Shown: one piece after another, positions 19,492 through 28,058 of the stretch
How positions within the stretch are numbered: position 1 is the first letter of the stretch
Layout: each line of letters begins with the position of its first letter
Source: Prochlorococcus sp. AG-402-G22
GTDB lineage: Bacteria; Cyanobacteriota; Cyanobacteriia; PCC-6307; Cyanobiaceae
Length of the DNA stretch: 43,806 bases
NCBI GenBank assembly: GCA_003217035.1
Contig: QCHV01000015.1
Coordinates: forward strand, 1 to 43,806
Direction of reading: 5' to 3'
The notes under the pieces: generated by a model
The model's input: the letters and a program-made list of their open reading frames with translations, nothing else
The model's database searches: none
Told to the model about the DNA's origin: nothing
Made by a program: the position numbers and the translations under genes

Positions 19492-19811
19492 TAAATCTTT
19501 AGATAATTGGCTTTATGAGTTATTTCCAATCGAATAATCAACATTCAAGATTTGAGCTATTAAAAATCCAGATGACCAGAAAAATCTTCAAAATTAATTA
19601 AACTGGCTATTGTTGGCAACCTAGAAGCAAATTGAATCTTATAAAAGCAAACCAAAGAAATCAATCAATTTCCAAAATAAAAGTCTTACTTTCCTAATAA
19701 AAACTTTAGCTTTTAAAATCAAACTAGATATAAATACAGTAAAATAAAACTGAGTCATAGTTAAAAAACAAATTGGCTTTAAGCCCAAGCAAGCTCTATT
19801 TCTTTAATTAA
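19492..19811. other. Gene-free AT-rich spacer between divergent genes
   Basis: This 320-base gap lies between the divergent M32 peptidase and YjbQ genes. It is strongly AT-rich, with an 11-bp direct repeat AATTGGCTTTA near both ends (19505-19515 and 19771-19781). I see no convincing terminator, tRNA or small open frame. It presumably holds both promoters. Confidence 0.5.
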
Positions 19812-20444
19812 GTGGATCAAGTTCTTTCTGAAATTACAATTAAAACTCAGGGTGAAGGTTTTACGGACATTACCTCCAATATAAATAATTGGTTAAAAGA
19901 AAAGAAAGTCAAACAGGGCATCATCGTATTGTCTACAAATCATACAAGTTGTAGTTTTACAATTAATGAGAATGCAGACCCAAATGTTTTAAATGATCTG
20001 TCTGCATATATGAAAGCCTTAGTCCCAGAAAATGAATTCTCTCCAATGAATGGTAGTGGAGAAAAAAAGAAATATCTTCACTCTCAAGAAGGGATTGATG
20101 ACATGCCAGCACATATAAGAACAGCCCTCACCTGCAGTTGCCTAAGCTTAAGTGTTAATGAATTCAATCTTGTTCTTGGAACTTGGCAGGCAGTTTATTT
20201 ATGGGAACACAGATATCAAAACAAGGCCAGAAAATTAAACTTACACGCAATAGGGGAAATAAATAAGTTAAGTGAGATAAAAAGGAATAATGAAATAAAC
20301 TCGTTACTATCAAAAACAAATCCCGGAAAAATAAATGATGTTGTAAATAAAACTCATGCCATAAATCAATTTTCTATAGAAGATGAAATTGAAACTAATA
20401 TCGATTTACTTATAGACCGTATCCATGAATTATCCGACCAATAA
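19812..20444 (+). CDS. YjbQ/UPF0047 family protein with C-terminal extension
   Basis: The first 140 residues match the YjbQ/UPF0047 family: LSTNHTSCSFTINENADPNV, EGIDDMPAHIRTALTCSCLSL and LGTWQAVYLWEHR. These proteins have a reported secondary thiamine-phosphate synthase activity in some species, but their main role is unsettled. The conserved His and Glu of the presumed active site are present. The protein has 210 residues. The last 65-70, rich in Asn, Ile and Lys with a helical acidic end, go beyond the normal family length of about 135-140. The start is GTG at 19812. The pterin dehydratase gene begins 10 bases after the stop, so the pair is probably an operon. Confidence 0.85.
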   Translation: MDQVLSEITIKTQGEGFTDITSNINNWLKEKKVKQGIIVLSTNHTSCSFTINENADPNVLNDLSAYMKALVPENEFSPMNGSGEKKKYLHSQEGIDDMPAHIRTALTCSCLSLSVNEFNLVLGTWQAVYLWEHRYQNKARKLNLHAIGEINKLSEIKRNNEINSLLSKTNPGKINDVVNKTHAINQFSIEDEIETNIDLLIDRIHELSDQ

Positions 20445-20454
20445 TGTCTAAATC

Positions 20455-20745
20455 ATGAAAAAAGATTTATTAACAAACCAGGAAATCAATTCAATAACTG
20501 AGACCCTTCCGAAATGGGAAGTTAAGGGGAGGAAATTACACAGAAATTTCAAATTTGAGAGTTTTGTAGAAGCATTCGGCTTTATGACTCAAATAGCAAT
20601 TATCGCTGAGTCTTTAGGTCACCATCCTGAATGGAGGAATGTTTATGCTGATGTAAGCATTGAATTGACAACACATGATCTTGGAGGGCTTAGCAGTCTT
20701 GATATTAAACTTGCGAAATCAATCGATAAGCTATTCAAAGATTAG
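20455..20745 (+). CDS. phhB: Pterin-4a-carbinolamine dehydratase
   Basis: This 96-residue protein of the PCD/DCoH family has the diagnostic [30 protein letters not shown]. The two adjacent His and the later His of that motif line the active site and dehydrate 4a-hydroxytetrahydropterins. Prochlorococcus lacks obvious aromatic hydroxylases in this window, so the physiological substrate is unclear. In other organisms the same fold supports molybdopterin and folate-related chemistry. Residues 1-30 form the usual N-terminal helix ([16 protein letters not shown]). It follows the YjbQ gene by 10 bases. Confidence 0.93.
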   Translation: MKKDLLTNQEINSITETLPKWEVKGRKLHRNFKFESFVEAFGFMTQIAIIAESLGHHPEWRNVYADVSIELTTHDLGGLSSLDIKLAKSIDKLFKD

Positions 20746-20801
20746 TTGATTATCAAGGTTTTATTAGCTTTAAACATAAGGCTCCTTTATAATATAAAGA
20801 C

Positions 20802-21890
20802 ATGAACAACCCTGAAAAGACTTATTTACACCGTGATTCCAAGATGAGTATTGAACCAATAACCTCTAAAGGCTTACCTGTAACAATAATTACAGGCTTT
20901 TTAGGGTCTGGCAAGACAACCTTATTAAACCATATTCTTAACAATCAAGAAGGTATACGAACTGCTGTTTTAGTTAACGAATTTGGAGAGATAGGTATTG
21001 ATAATGATCTAATTATCACTACCAGTGAAGACATGGTTGAATTAAGCAATGGATGTATTTGTTGTTCAATTAATGGAGAGCTACTTGAATCAGTCGAAAA
21101 ATTACTCGAGAAGCAAGACTTGCTTGACTATTTAATTATTGAGACAACTGGCTTAGCAGATCCTCTACCTATTGCCATGACATTTATGGGGACTGAGTTA
21201 AGAGATAGAACGCGTTTAGACTCAATAATTACTCTTATTGATGCAGAGAACTTTAATGAAGAAATCCTCAACAGTGAAGTAGGTAGATCTCAAGTAATAT
21301 ATGGCGACATCTTAATAGTTAATAAATGTGATCTTGTAGAAGAAAAGAGAATAGAGATGCTCGAGCAGGAATTATCTTCTTTAAAAAAAGATGCACGAAT
21401 CTTAAAATCCAAAAAGGCTGAAGTACCTCTTGGCTTATTACTCAGTGTTGGCCTATTCGAATCTGATCGTTTAACAAACTCAATTGAATTTAAGCAATCT
21501 GGTTATAGCGAATGTGATTACGAGCATGACCATGACCATGACCATGACCATGACCATGACCATGACCATGACCATGACAATAGTATTGAAGGATTTACCT
21601 CTTTATCATTCCAGTCTGATGGCCCTTTCTCTCTAAGAAGATTCCAGAATTTTCTAGACAATCAATTGCCAGTTGAAGTTTTTAGAGCGAAAGGAATATT
21701 ATGGTTCATCGAAAGCGAGAGGAAGCATATATTTCATCTAGCGGGAAAAAGGTTTTCGATCGACGATACTGATTGGAATGGCGATCGAAAAAATCAAATT
21801 GTTTTAATTGGCAAGAAACTTGATCATGAGAAACTGAAGCTTCAATTAAGTGCTTGTGTTGCCACAAATCTAGAAGAAGGGTTTATTTGA
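20802..21890 (+). CDS. CobW/G3E-family GTPase metallochaperone with (His-Asp)9 tract
   Basis: This G3E GTPase of the CobW/YeiR/ZNG1 group has 362 residues. The Walker A loop GFLGSGKTT is at 32-40, and the metal-site CxCC (Cys85, Cys87, Cys88) is intact in GCICCSI. The NKCD base-specificity motif follows. Residues 242-259 are nine His-Asp pairs encoded by nine identical CATGAC units. Then comes the CobW C-terminal domain (RAKGILWFIESERKHIFHLAGKRF). Proteins of this type deliver zinc or cobalt to target enzymes using GTP. The His-rich tract would buffer metal. The start could be the later ATG 20844. The last codons overlap the permease gene, and a metal supply role is inferred from this neighbour. 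Confidence 0.92.
   Translation: MNNPEKTYLHRDSKMSIEPITSKGLPVTIITGFLGSGKTTLLNHILNNQEGIRTAVLVNEFGEIGIDNDLIITTSEDMVELSNGCICCSINGELLESVEKLLEKQDLLDYLIIETTGLADPLPIAMTFMGTELRDRTRLDSIITLIDAENFNEEILNSEVGRSQVIYGDILIVNKCDLVEEKRIEMLEQELSSLKKDARILKSKKAEVPLGLLLSVGLFESDRLTNSIEFKQSGYSECDYEHDHDHDHDHDHDHDHDHDNSIEGFTSLSFQSDGPFSLRRFQNFLDNQLPVEVFRAKGILWFIESERKHIFHLAGKRFSIDDTDWNGDRKNQIVLIGKKLDHEKLKLQLSACVATNLEEGFI
21525..21578 (+). repeat. Nine perfect CATGAC units encoding His-Asp
   Basis: Fifty-four bases are exactly nine copies of CATGAC, in frame in the CobW-type GTPase gene. Every His uses CAT and every Asp uses GAC, with no third-base drift, so the tract probably expands and contracts by slippage while keeping the reading frame. 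It is not a CRISPR array. Confidence 0.97.
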
Positions 21891-23440
21891 TTTTGCTTGC
21901 CCAACAATTAAAACAAGGAAGGTTAGTCTTAAATATAATTGCAGCTCTTTTGGCTTTTTTTATTTTATGGCCAATTTTTGGCCTTATTACCGAAGGTATT
22001 AATGGATTAAGAACAGGGTCTATAAGTTTAGGTATTGATGGCTTAAGTCAAATAAAAGGCACCTGCCAGCTTGTATTTTTCTCTGCTATAGCAGGGGGAA
22101 TTATTGGGACAGTAAATGGCTGGCTTTTGGCCAACTGTAGATTTAAAGGCAGAAAGCTTTTAAGACTTGCTCAACTTTTACCTTTAGCAACTCCTGCATA
22201 TCTACTAGCGGCAACATTAATCGACCTTGGGAGCATTAACTCGATAAGAATTTATGGCATGGGGTGGGGAGTATTAATAATGTCATTAACTACATATCCA
22301 TATGTTTTTCTTTTGAGTACAGAAAGCTTTGCTAAATGCGGGAAAACACAGTTAGAAGCCGGTAGAAGCCTAGGAGTTGGCCCTTGGAATATTTTCTTTC
22401 GCATTGCCCTGCCTATGGCCATGCCTGGCATAGGAGCAGGTATAGCTCTAATGGGAATGGAAGTAATCAATGAACTTGGAGCAGTTCAACTGTTAAATGT
22501 TCCAAGCATTTCAGCTGGGATTGTTGAAAATTGGATCTCCCAAGGAAATCCAGCAGGCGCAATTGCTCTTGCACTAATTGCACTAATAATTGTTTTAGTT
22601 TTAGTTGCATATGAAAAGATTCTTCGACGCAAAAGTCGCAGATGGTCAGAGGGTATTGCTGGAGGCGAATCACCTTCCTGGAAGCTAAAAGGGATAAGAC
22701 AACTCGGAGCTCAATTACTTGCCTTAATCCCTCCACTATTTACACTTGGAGTCCCAATTCTGTGGGCAATTGCAAATATAGACCAAATAAAACAAGGCCT
22801 GGACATTGAACTTTTAGAGCTATCTTTAAGAAGTCTTTCCCTTGCTCTTATTGCCTCTAGTTTGGCAATAACGATTGCATTACTTATAGGGATTGCAAAA
22901 AGATGGAATTCGAGTAAGTGGATGAAAAGTATTTCGTTTCTCTCTGGCATTGGATACGCAATCCCAGGAGCTGTAATTGCTTTGGCTCTTCTATCATTTG
23001 GAGGAGAGCCATTGAATCTTTCACCATTATTACTTCTACTATGGGGGTACTCAAATAGGTTCCTAGCAGTTGGCAAAGGTGGGATAGATTCCGCATTTGA
23101 AAGAATTAATCCAAACATTGACGAGGCTGCAACCAGTCTTGGCAGTCAATGGCAAAGAACATTGAAAAGGATACATTTACCTTTACTAAAAGGACCTATA
23201 GCTGTAGGTTTTCTTCTGGTTTTTGTCGACACATTAAAAGAGCTTCCCTTAACTTTTGTATTACGCCCATTTGATTTCGATACTTTATCAGTAAGAATTT
23301 TTCAATACGCTGGGGACGAAAGAATGGGGGAAAGTATTATTCCTTCATTAATAATACTGGTATTCGGACTTATTGCATCTATTTCACTAATACCTAGTTT
23401 AGATTATAAAACCTCAAACACAAAGAGAGATTTACCTTAA
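21887..23440 (+). CDS. futB: Fused two-domain iron(III)-type ABC transporter permease
   Basis: This polytopic permease of about 517 residues resembles the FutB/SfuB/FbpB iron(III) permeases, which fuse two homologous permease halves in one chain. Each half has an EAA-type cytoplasmic loop: EAGRSLGVGPWNIFFRIALPMAMPGI in the first and EAATSLGSQWQRTLKRIHLPLLKGPI in the second. Hydrophobic segments fill the rest. It would form the membrane channel for a periplasmic Fe(III)-binding protein and an ATPase encoded elsewhere. I choose TTG 21887, which overlaps the CobW stop (TGA 21888-21890). The frame is open 33 bases earlier to another TTG. Iron specificity is inferred from family resemblance. Confidence 0.88.
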   Translation: MILLAQQLKQGRLVLNIIAALLAFFILWPIFGLITEGINGLRTGSISLGIDGLSQIKGTCQLVFFSAIAGGIIGTVNGWLLANCRFKGRKLLRLAQLLPLATPAYLLAATLIDLGSINSIRIYGMGWGVLIMSLTTYPYVFLLSTESFAKCGKTQLEAGRSLGVGPWNIFFRIALPMAMPGIGAGIALMGMEVINELGAVQLLNVPSISAGIVENWISQGNPAGAIALALIALIIVLVLVAYEKILRRKSRRWSEGIAGGESPSWKLKGIRQLGAQLLALIPPLFTLGVPILWAIANIDQIKQGLDIELLELSLRSLSLALIASSLAITIALLIGIAKRWNSSKWMKSISFLSGIGYAIPGAVIALALLSFGGEPLNLSPLLLLLWGYSNRFLAVGKGGIDSAFERINPNIDEAATSLGSQWQRTLKRIHLPLLKGPIAVGFLLVFVDTLKELPLTFVLRPFDFDTLSVRIFQYAGDERMGESIIPSLIILVFGLIASISLIPSLDYKTSNTKRDLP

Positions 23441-24433
23441 AATAGATAAATCTCTAAATGATTTAAATCTTGAAATTAACTTTGTTTTCTTACTATTAGC
23501 AAATATTGCTGCAAAAAGGTCAGCCAGACTAACTATCAACCTATAGCAAAGTAACGCTGACAAAAGAGAAGTTTCAGGGACACTATCTCTTATAATTAAA
23601 AGTAGGAATGCTTCAAAGACACCAACACCTCCAGGTGCGGAAGGTATAACAAATCCTACAATCCAACATAAAGAAAAAATCGAAAGCCAGTTTCCAGTTC
23701 CAAGAGAATCATGAATTGAAAAAGCAAATAAACAGAACCAAAAACCGACAAAGCGTAAGAGTACAAATATAATTTCGATTGTTAAGGCCTGAAAAGGGTA
23801 GTTAGATGTTACTTGAGCTGATGAATAAGAAAGCTTTTGAATAGTGATGTCAGAGTCTATATTATTAAAGTCTGTAGCTTTAAGCCTACTCAATAATACA
23901 AATATTGGCTTTCTAAAATAACTAGAAAATAAAAGCAATGGCAAAAAGCATACAATAATAATAAGCAGGTTAAATTCCCCAAAAGGAACAAAAAATAGAG
24001 CCGCTACTATCATAAAAAATGGCTCTATTACTACTGCATAAAAAGCCTCTCGTTTATTAATATGTTTTCGAAGAAACCGAAACCTTTCAACAAAATGCCA
24101 AATTCCTCCAGGGATATACTTCAAGATATTTGTTGTTAGAAACAAAGGGATAAATTCAACGCTATTTGATTGGCAACCCAACCAAAAAACAATTTTCTTC
24201 CATGCAAGTGCATTAACTATTAAGCTGAACCAGCTAATAATTAAACCAATACTCAATAAAAGATAAGAAGAGCTCGTTATTGATTGATTGGATAATTTTT
24301 CAAAATTGACAGCTATTGTATTAACAACAAAGCATAAACATATGGCAGTTATCCAAAACTTTAGACCTAATGGTATAGATATTGCTTCAAAAGATCTTTT
24401 TAGTCTTTTGAAAAAACTAATTATATTTTCCAT
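23432..24433 (-). CDS. UPF0104 (LPG-synthase-like) membrane protein
   Basis: This 333-residue integral membrane protein is of the UPF0104 family, related to the flippase half of lysylphosphatidylglycerol synthase. The key block is GFVIPSAPGGVGVFEAFLLL near residues 255-275, and KYIPGGIWHFVERFRFLRK occurs near 110. About seven to eight hydrophobic segments can be counted. Its role in cyanobacteria is unknown; a lipid or isoprenoid transport function is inferred from family membership. It overlaps the permease tail-to-tail by nine bases and overlaps upstream larC by 13 bases, so larC and this gene are probably coupled. Confidence 0.85.
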   Translation of the reverse strand: MENIISFFKRLKRSFEAISIPLGLKFWITAICLCFVVNTIAVNFEKLSNQSITSSSYLLLSIGLIISWFSLIVNALAWKKIVFWLGCQSNSVEFIPLFLTTNILKYIPGGIWHFVERFRFLRKHINKREAFYAVVIEPFFMIVAALFFVPFGEFNLLIIIVCFLPLLLFSSYFRKPIFVLLSRLKATDFNNIDSDITIQKLSYSSAQVTSNYPFQALTIEIIFVLLRFVGFWFCLFAFSIHDSLGTGNWLSIFSLCWIVGFVIPSAPGGVGVFEAFLLLIIRDSVPETSLLSALLCYRLIVSLADLFAAIFANSKKTKLISRFKSFRDLSILR

Positions 24434-25656
24434 TCTTCGTCTGAAACGAATTTGTCTAAATTCAATAAGACTTCCTTACGTATTTCTTCCAAAGGTTTCC
24501 CAGTCGTATTACTAATACGCTTTAAATCTTCATACTCAGGTTTTATAGTAATTCTTCCATCTGGTCTTTTAACTTGTTTAATAGGTATTTGACCTAAAGA
24601 AGTTAGGCAAGTACCCATTCTCCTAGGCAGGACCCAACGTCCTTCACGATTTTCTCTAAGTCCAATAGTTGTTCCATGAATAAACCAAATTGACCGAATA
24701 TGTTCTAAATCTTTCTCTCTAACCAACGCTCTAACCGAAATCCCCTGACGATCTTTCTTCATTTGAATGGCTTGAGAAACAACGTCTATAGCTCCTGCAT
24801 CTCTAAGTTTACTCATCAACATTGCAACATCTTCTGATGTTGCATCATCAATCCAAGCCTCTTGCGTGAAAATCTCTTCCCAAACAAATCCCTTTTCAAC
24901 CGAACTCAAATCCCTCTTTCCTAATGAATTTAACAAACATGTTCTTAATAAATTAGGTCTATCTAAGCTTCGGTGTCCCAAGCCAATTCCAATTGATTTA
25001 ATCGCAAGCATAGGAGGAGGAGAGAATGAATCCGCCAAGGCTATAATCAAAGCCAAGCCTGTAGGAGTTGTAAGTTCACCAGAAGGTTGATTTTGTTCTG
25101 AGGAAAGTTTAATTGAATAGACTTTTGCGAGCTCTAAAACAGCAGGTACTGGAACAGGTAAAATACCATGCTCAGTTTTAATAAAGCCAGACCCTGATGG
25201 CGGAGGAGTACAAAAGATTTTGTTTAAATTTAAATAATCTACTGCTGCACAAACTCCTACTACATCTACCAATGTATCTATGGAACCAACTTCGTGGAAT
25301 TCAACTTTGGCAACATCAATTCCATGGACAGCTGATTCGACATTCGCCAAAGCTTTAAAAACCGAAAGAATCTTTTCCCTAAGACTTTCTTTTAAATCTG
25401 CATCTAAAATCATTTTTTCTATGTCTAACCAACGTCTATGACTAGGCTCTTTTGATAAAACATTAACGTCAACCCTTAAACCTCTCATGCTAAAACTTTT
25501 TGTCTCTTTTACATCCAAGTGATACTTTTCATGCAGCCCCATGTTCGCAAGAGGTTTGTTTATTTCATCTAGTGGAACACCTAAATCAATAAAAGATGCT
25601 AGCAGCATATCCCCAGCAACTCCTGTAGAGCAATCAATAAAAAGTTCTTCCATCAT
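24421..25656 (-). CDS. larC: LarC-family nickel insertion protein
   Basis: This LarC/DUF111 (UPF0272) protein of 411 residues belongs to a family that in Lactobacillus inserts nickel into the pincer nucleotide cofactor of lactate racemase. The N-terminus has FIDCSTGVAGDMLLASFIDLG, followed by VEFHEVGSIDTLVDVVGVCAAVDYL with the conserved HEVG and DTLVD. Later come GELTTPTGLALI and GLGHRSLDRPN, and the C-terminal domain ends near KPEYEDLKRISNTTGKPLEEI. The frame is continuous, with no frameshift site needed. There is no larA, larB or larE nearby, so the client enzyme is unknown. The gene overlaps the next minus-strand gene by 13 bases. Confidence 0.9.
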   Translation of the reverse strand: MMEELFIDCSTGVAGDMLLASFIDLGVPLDEINKPLANMGLHEKYHLDVKETKSFSMRGLRVDVNVLSKEPSHRRWLDIEKMILDADLKESLREKILSVFKALANVESAVHGIDVAKVEFHEVGSIDTLVDVVGVCAAVDYLNLNKIFCTPPPSGSGFIKTEHGILPVPVPAVLELAKVYSIKLSSEQNQPSGELTTPTGLALIIALADSFSPPPMLAIKSIGIGLGHRSLDRPNLLRTCLLNSLGKRDLSSVEKGFVWEEIFTQEAWIDDATSEDVAMLMSKLRDAGAIDVVSQAIQMKKDRQGISVRALVREKDLEHIRSIWFIHGTTIGLRENREGRWVLPRRMGTCLTSLGQIPIKQVKRPDGRITIKPEYEDLKRISNTTGKPLEEIRKEVLLNLDKFVSDEEWKI

Positions 25657-25804
25657 CTAAATAATATCAAGAAAAAAAATGATCTAATAGAATTTGAATT
25701 ACATAAGATTAGCTTGTAGTAGTAATAAAAAAACTGAAGACTTATCATTTTAAAATGAAGTTATAGATATCTAAGAAAAAACATCTGATTAACTTTGCAA
25801 GAAA

Positions 25805-26458
25805 TTACTTCCTATATTTAGAAGATAAATTCTTACTCTTACTTTTACCACCTCTGGTAGGTATAGGGTCTAATACTTCATAGTCTTCTAAAATCAGGAA
25901 TTGGCCATTTCTCCTTACATCAAGACTTACAAAGTGTCTTAAGTTTTCTAGAGGAATACTTCCTTTAAGACGCAATTTAAAAGGCAATGGCTTAGAAGAG
26001 CTAGACCTTAACCTCTGGCGAACTTTAACAACCAAATCGTTACTTTCTGGTTTTGTATAAACCAATTCTCCTCTAATAGAAAAATAATTATCACCTTCCT
26101 TAACCTCATCAGAGTCTAATTCTGAAGTTTTATCTTGACCTTTTGATGAGGTATTGCCCTCTTCATCAGACTTGAGAGTACTTGGTTCCCAAATTCCACT
26201 AATTTGTAAATGCAAATTATCCGAATCTCTACTTCGAGGGTAAACAACCCAAAGGTGAGGGTTTTCCATAGACAGGTGTCTTTTCATAAGAGTAATGACA
26301 CGACCTAAAACTACAGCTTCTACTTCCTCTCCTTTTTCATCAACAAGATGTCCTCGGGTAAAGCAATTTAATGATTCAGGCCTATAAGTACCTCTAAAAA
26401 GTCCTATCGCACGATATTGCAAGGGCTCTGTAACAGGAGGGATGGGATGATCTCGCAT
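25805..26458 (-). CDS. Conserved cyanobacterial protein, unknown
   Basis: This 217-residue soluble protein has a pattern that I associate with a conserved cyanobacterial family without a known function. Blocks are LQYRAIGLFRGTYRP, TRGHLVDEKGEEVEAVVLGRV, HLWVVYPRSRDSDNLHLQISGIWEP and, later, FKLRLKGSIP. The predicted fold is beta-rich, with an acidic, low-complexity insert at about 95-120 and a basic Lys/Ser tail. The Tyr/Trp-rich and basic features might suit RNA binding, but that is speculation. It is on the minus strand, about 60 bases downstream of the next small protein gene. Confidence 0.75.
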   Translation of the reverse strand: MRDHPIPPVTEPLQYRAIGLFRGTYRPESLNCFTRGHLVDEKGEEVEAVVLGRVITLMKRHLSMENPHLWVVYPRSRDSDNLHLQISGIWEPSTLKSDEEGNTSSKGQDKTSELDSDEVKEGDNYFSIRGELVYTKPESNDLVVKVRQRLRSSSSKPLPFKLRLKGSIPLENLRHFVSLDVRRNGQFLILEDYEVLDPIPTRGGKSKSKNLSSKYRK

Positions 26459-26520
26459 GAAATACTTACAAGGCCAGGGTCAAAATCTAGCCAAGTTTTG
26501 GGTAATTGATAAAAGAAAAT

Positions 26521-26850
26521 TTACTTTGGCGGAAGAATTGAATTGTCTTGATCTTTAGTTGAGAAATTCTTCAATGCTTCATCTAAAGCATCAGAAGGAC
26601 TAGTTGCATCATCCATAGCAGAAGCTCTTTGCAAAGCGTTCATTAGTTCTAATGGTCCTGCAGGTAAAGCAGATTCATTTTTTTCCTGAAAACTTGAATG
26701 AATATCTCTTTTTTGATCAAGCCGATCAAAATCCGCCAAAAGGTAGGGCTTATGGTTCGGTATTAAACTTAAATAAATAGTTAATAATGGGGTGGCTATA
26801 TAAGAAAATCTATAAACATTTTGCAAAAACATCTTCAACAAGGCAGACAT
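26521..26850 (-). CDS. Small protein with N-terminal hydrophobic segment, unknown
   Basis: This 109-residue protein is not recognised. Residues about 10-30 (VYRFSYIATPLLTIYLSLI) could be a membrane anchor or an uncleaved signal. The rest is polar, with an acidic Ala/Asp/Ser-rich region (AMDDATSPSDALDEAL). It has an internal ATG seven residues in. The composition is protein-like, and the gene is divergent from xth with 52 bases between the starts. Confidence that it is expressed is moderate. Confidence 0.5.
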   Translation of the reverse strand: MSALLKMFLQNVYRFSYIATPLLTIYLSLIPNHKPYLLADFDRLDQKRDIHSSFQEKNESALPAGPLELMNALQRASAMDDATSPSDALDEALKNFSTKDQDNSILPPK

Positions 26851-26902
26851 TTAAAAAAAAATTTTAGCTAGATTGTAGCAATATATCTGCATTCATTGGA
26901 TT

Positions 26903-27736
26903 GTGCTAATTTCCACTTGGAACGTAAATTCAATTCGAACAAGAATAGAGCAAGTTGAGGATTTCCTAGAAGAGGTGCAACCAGACCTACTTTGCCTGCA
27001 AGAAACAAAAGTTGAAGATGCTCATTTTCCAAAGAAGAATTTCGAAGAGAAGGGTTACCAACTTAATTTCTACGGCCAAAAATCTTATAATGGCGTTGCT
27101 TTAATAAGCAAGTTAAATCAAGAAGATGTTCGGTGTGGTTTTTCAGGAGAACTCTATAACAGCTCTTTAGCATTGAACCTAGACCAGCAAAAAAGAATCA
27201 TAAGCACTTTAATTAATGGAATAAGGTTTATAAATGTATATGTCCCTAATGGATCATCATTAAATTCTGAGAAATATAATTACAAGCTAGAATGGCTAAA
27301 ATGTTTAAAAGATTACTTAAATTTTCCTGAAAATAGAGGAGAGCCTTTATGTATTTTGGGTGACTTCAATATTGCGCTAGAAGACAAAGATATACATAAT
27401 CCAGAAAGATTATCCGGTGGAATTATGGCTAGCAAAGAAGAAAGAAATGCTCTTAGGCATGTACTAGGTGAAAGGCTTGAAGACATTTTTAGAATATTTG
27501 AGCAAGATACAAATCATTGGAGTTGGTGGGATTATCGTAGCGGGGCATGGCAGCGTGATAAAGGATGGAGAATCGACCATATATATCTATCTAATGAGAT
27601 TTTAAACAATGCAAAAAGTTGCATAATTCACAAAAAAGTTCGTGGCAATATTCAACCTAGTGACCATGCTCCAGTTATAGTGGACATTAATTGGCCGCCA
27701 GAAGAAAATGAAGAATTAGCCGACTTTTTCTATTAA
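26903..27736 (+). CDS. xth: Exodeoxyribonuclease III (AP endonuclease)
   Basis: This exonuclease III/APE1-family protein repairs abasic sites and removes 3' blocking groups. All catalytic motifs appear in the 277 residues: TWNVNSIR (Asn), LQETK (metal Glu), NVYVPNGSS, GDFNIALEDKDIHNP (Asp and Asn), WWDYRSGAWQRDKGWRIDHIY (Asp) and SDHAPV (catalytic His). The start is GTG at 26903 directly before the conserved first strand. Length is typical. An AT-rich gap of about 320 bases separates it from hemL. Confidence 0.96.
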   Translation: MLISTWNVNSIRTRIEQVEDFLEEVQPDLLCLQETKVEDAHFPKKNFEEKGYQLNFYGQKSYNGVALISKLNQEDVRCGFSGELYNSSLALNLDQQKRIISTLINGIRFINVYVPNGSSLNSEKYNYKLEWLKCLKDYLNFPENRGEPLCILGDFNIALEDKDIHNPERLSGGIMASKEERNALRHVLGERLEDIFRIFEQDTNHWSWWDYRSGAWQRDKGWRIDHIYLSNEILNNAKSCIIHKKVRGNIQPSDHAPVIVDINWPPEENEELADFFY

Positions 27737-28058
27737 AAACTCACTCAAAAGAACACATAAATCTCATAGAAGCATATTAATTAAATTCTGCAAAAGCATA
27801 TTACAAAGTTGTATTTTCAAATCATCACACTATTTATACATCAAGCTTAACGTTTTCTTTAAAAGCTTTACAAAAAGTTCGCCTCCTTGGGAATCTAGTC
27901 ACACCAGTCTTTCTTGAGAAATTAGGACATGTCTGATAGCAGGCTAAATTAGACAAATTGACTTATGGGGTATAGAACAAACAAACAATTACAATACGAA
28001 AAGGTCTGTTTTGAGTCATTATGTCCAACGGTGTTAGCAGACCATTTGATTAGTTGCT
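27737..28058. promoter_or_regulatory. Spacer before hemL with distal inverted repeat
   Basis: This 322-base gap contains no gene that I can see. It has a direct repeat of AGCATATTA (27771-27779 and 27795-27803) and, close to hemL, an inverted repeat GGTCTG/CAGACC (28003-28008 and 28038-28043) with 29 bases between. A -10-like TACAAT lies at 27990-27995. These may mark the promoter and 5' leader of hemL. The evidence is weak. Confidence 0.35.

Noticed and set aside
21525-21578. Short tandem repeat that could be mistaken for a CRISPR array
   Set aside because: The six-base units are contiguous without spacers and are in frame within a coding sequence.
22711-23118. 135-residue open frame on the minus strand
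   Set aside because: It lies wholly inside the permease gene in a shadow frame, with Arg/Pro-rich composition and no family resemblance.
24421-25656. Programmed frameshift in larC as in Lactobacillus
   Set aside because: The frame is continuous over the full length, so no frameshift is needed.
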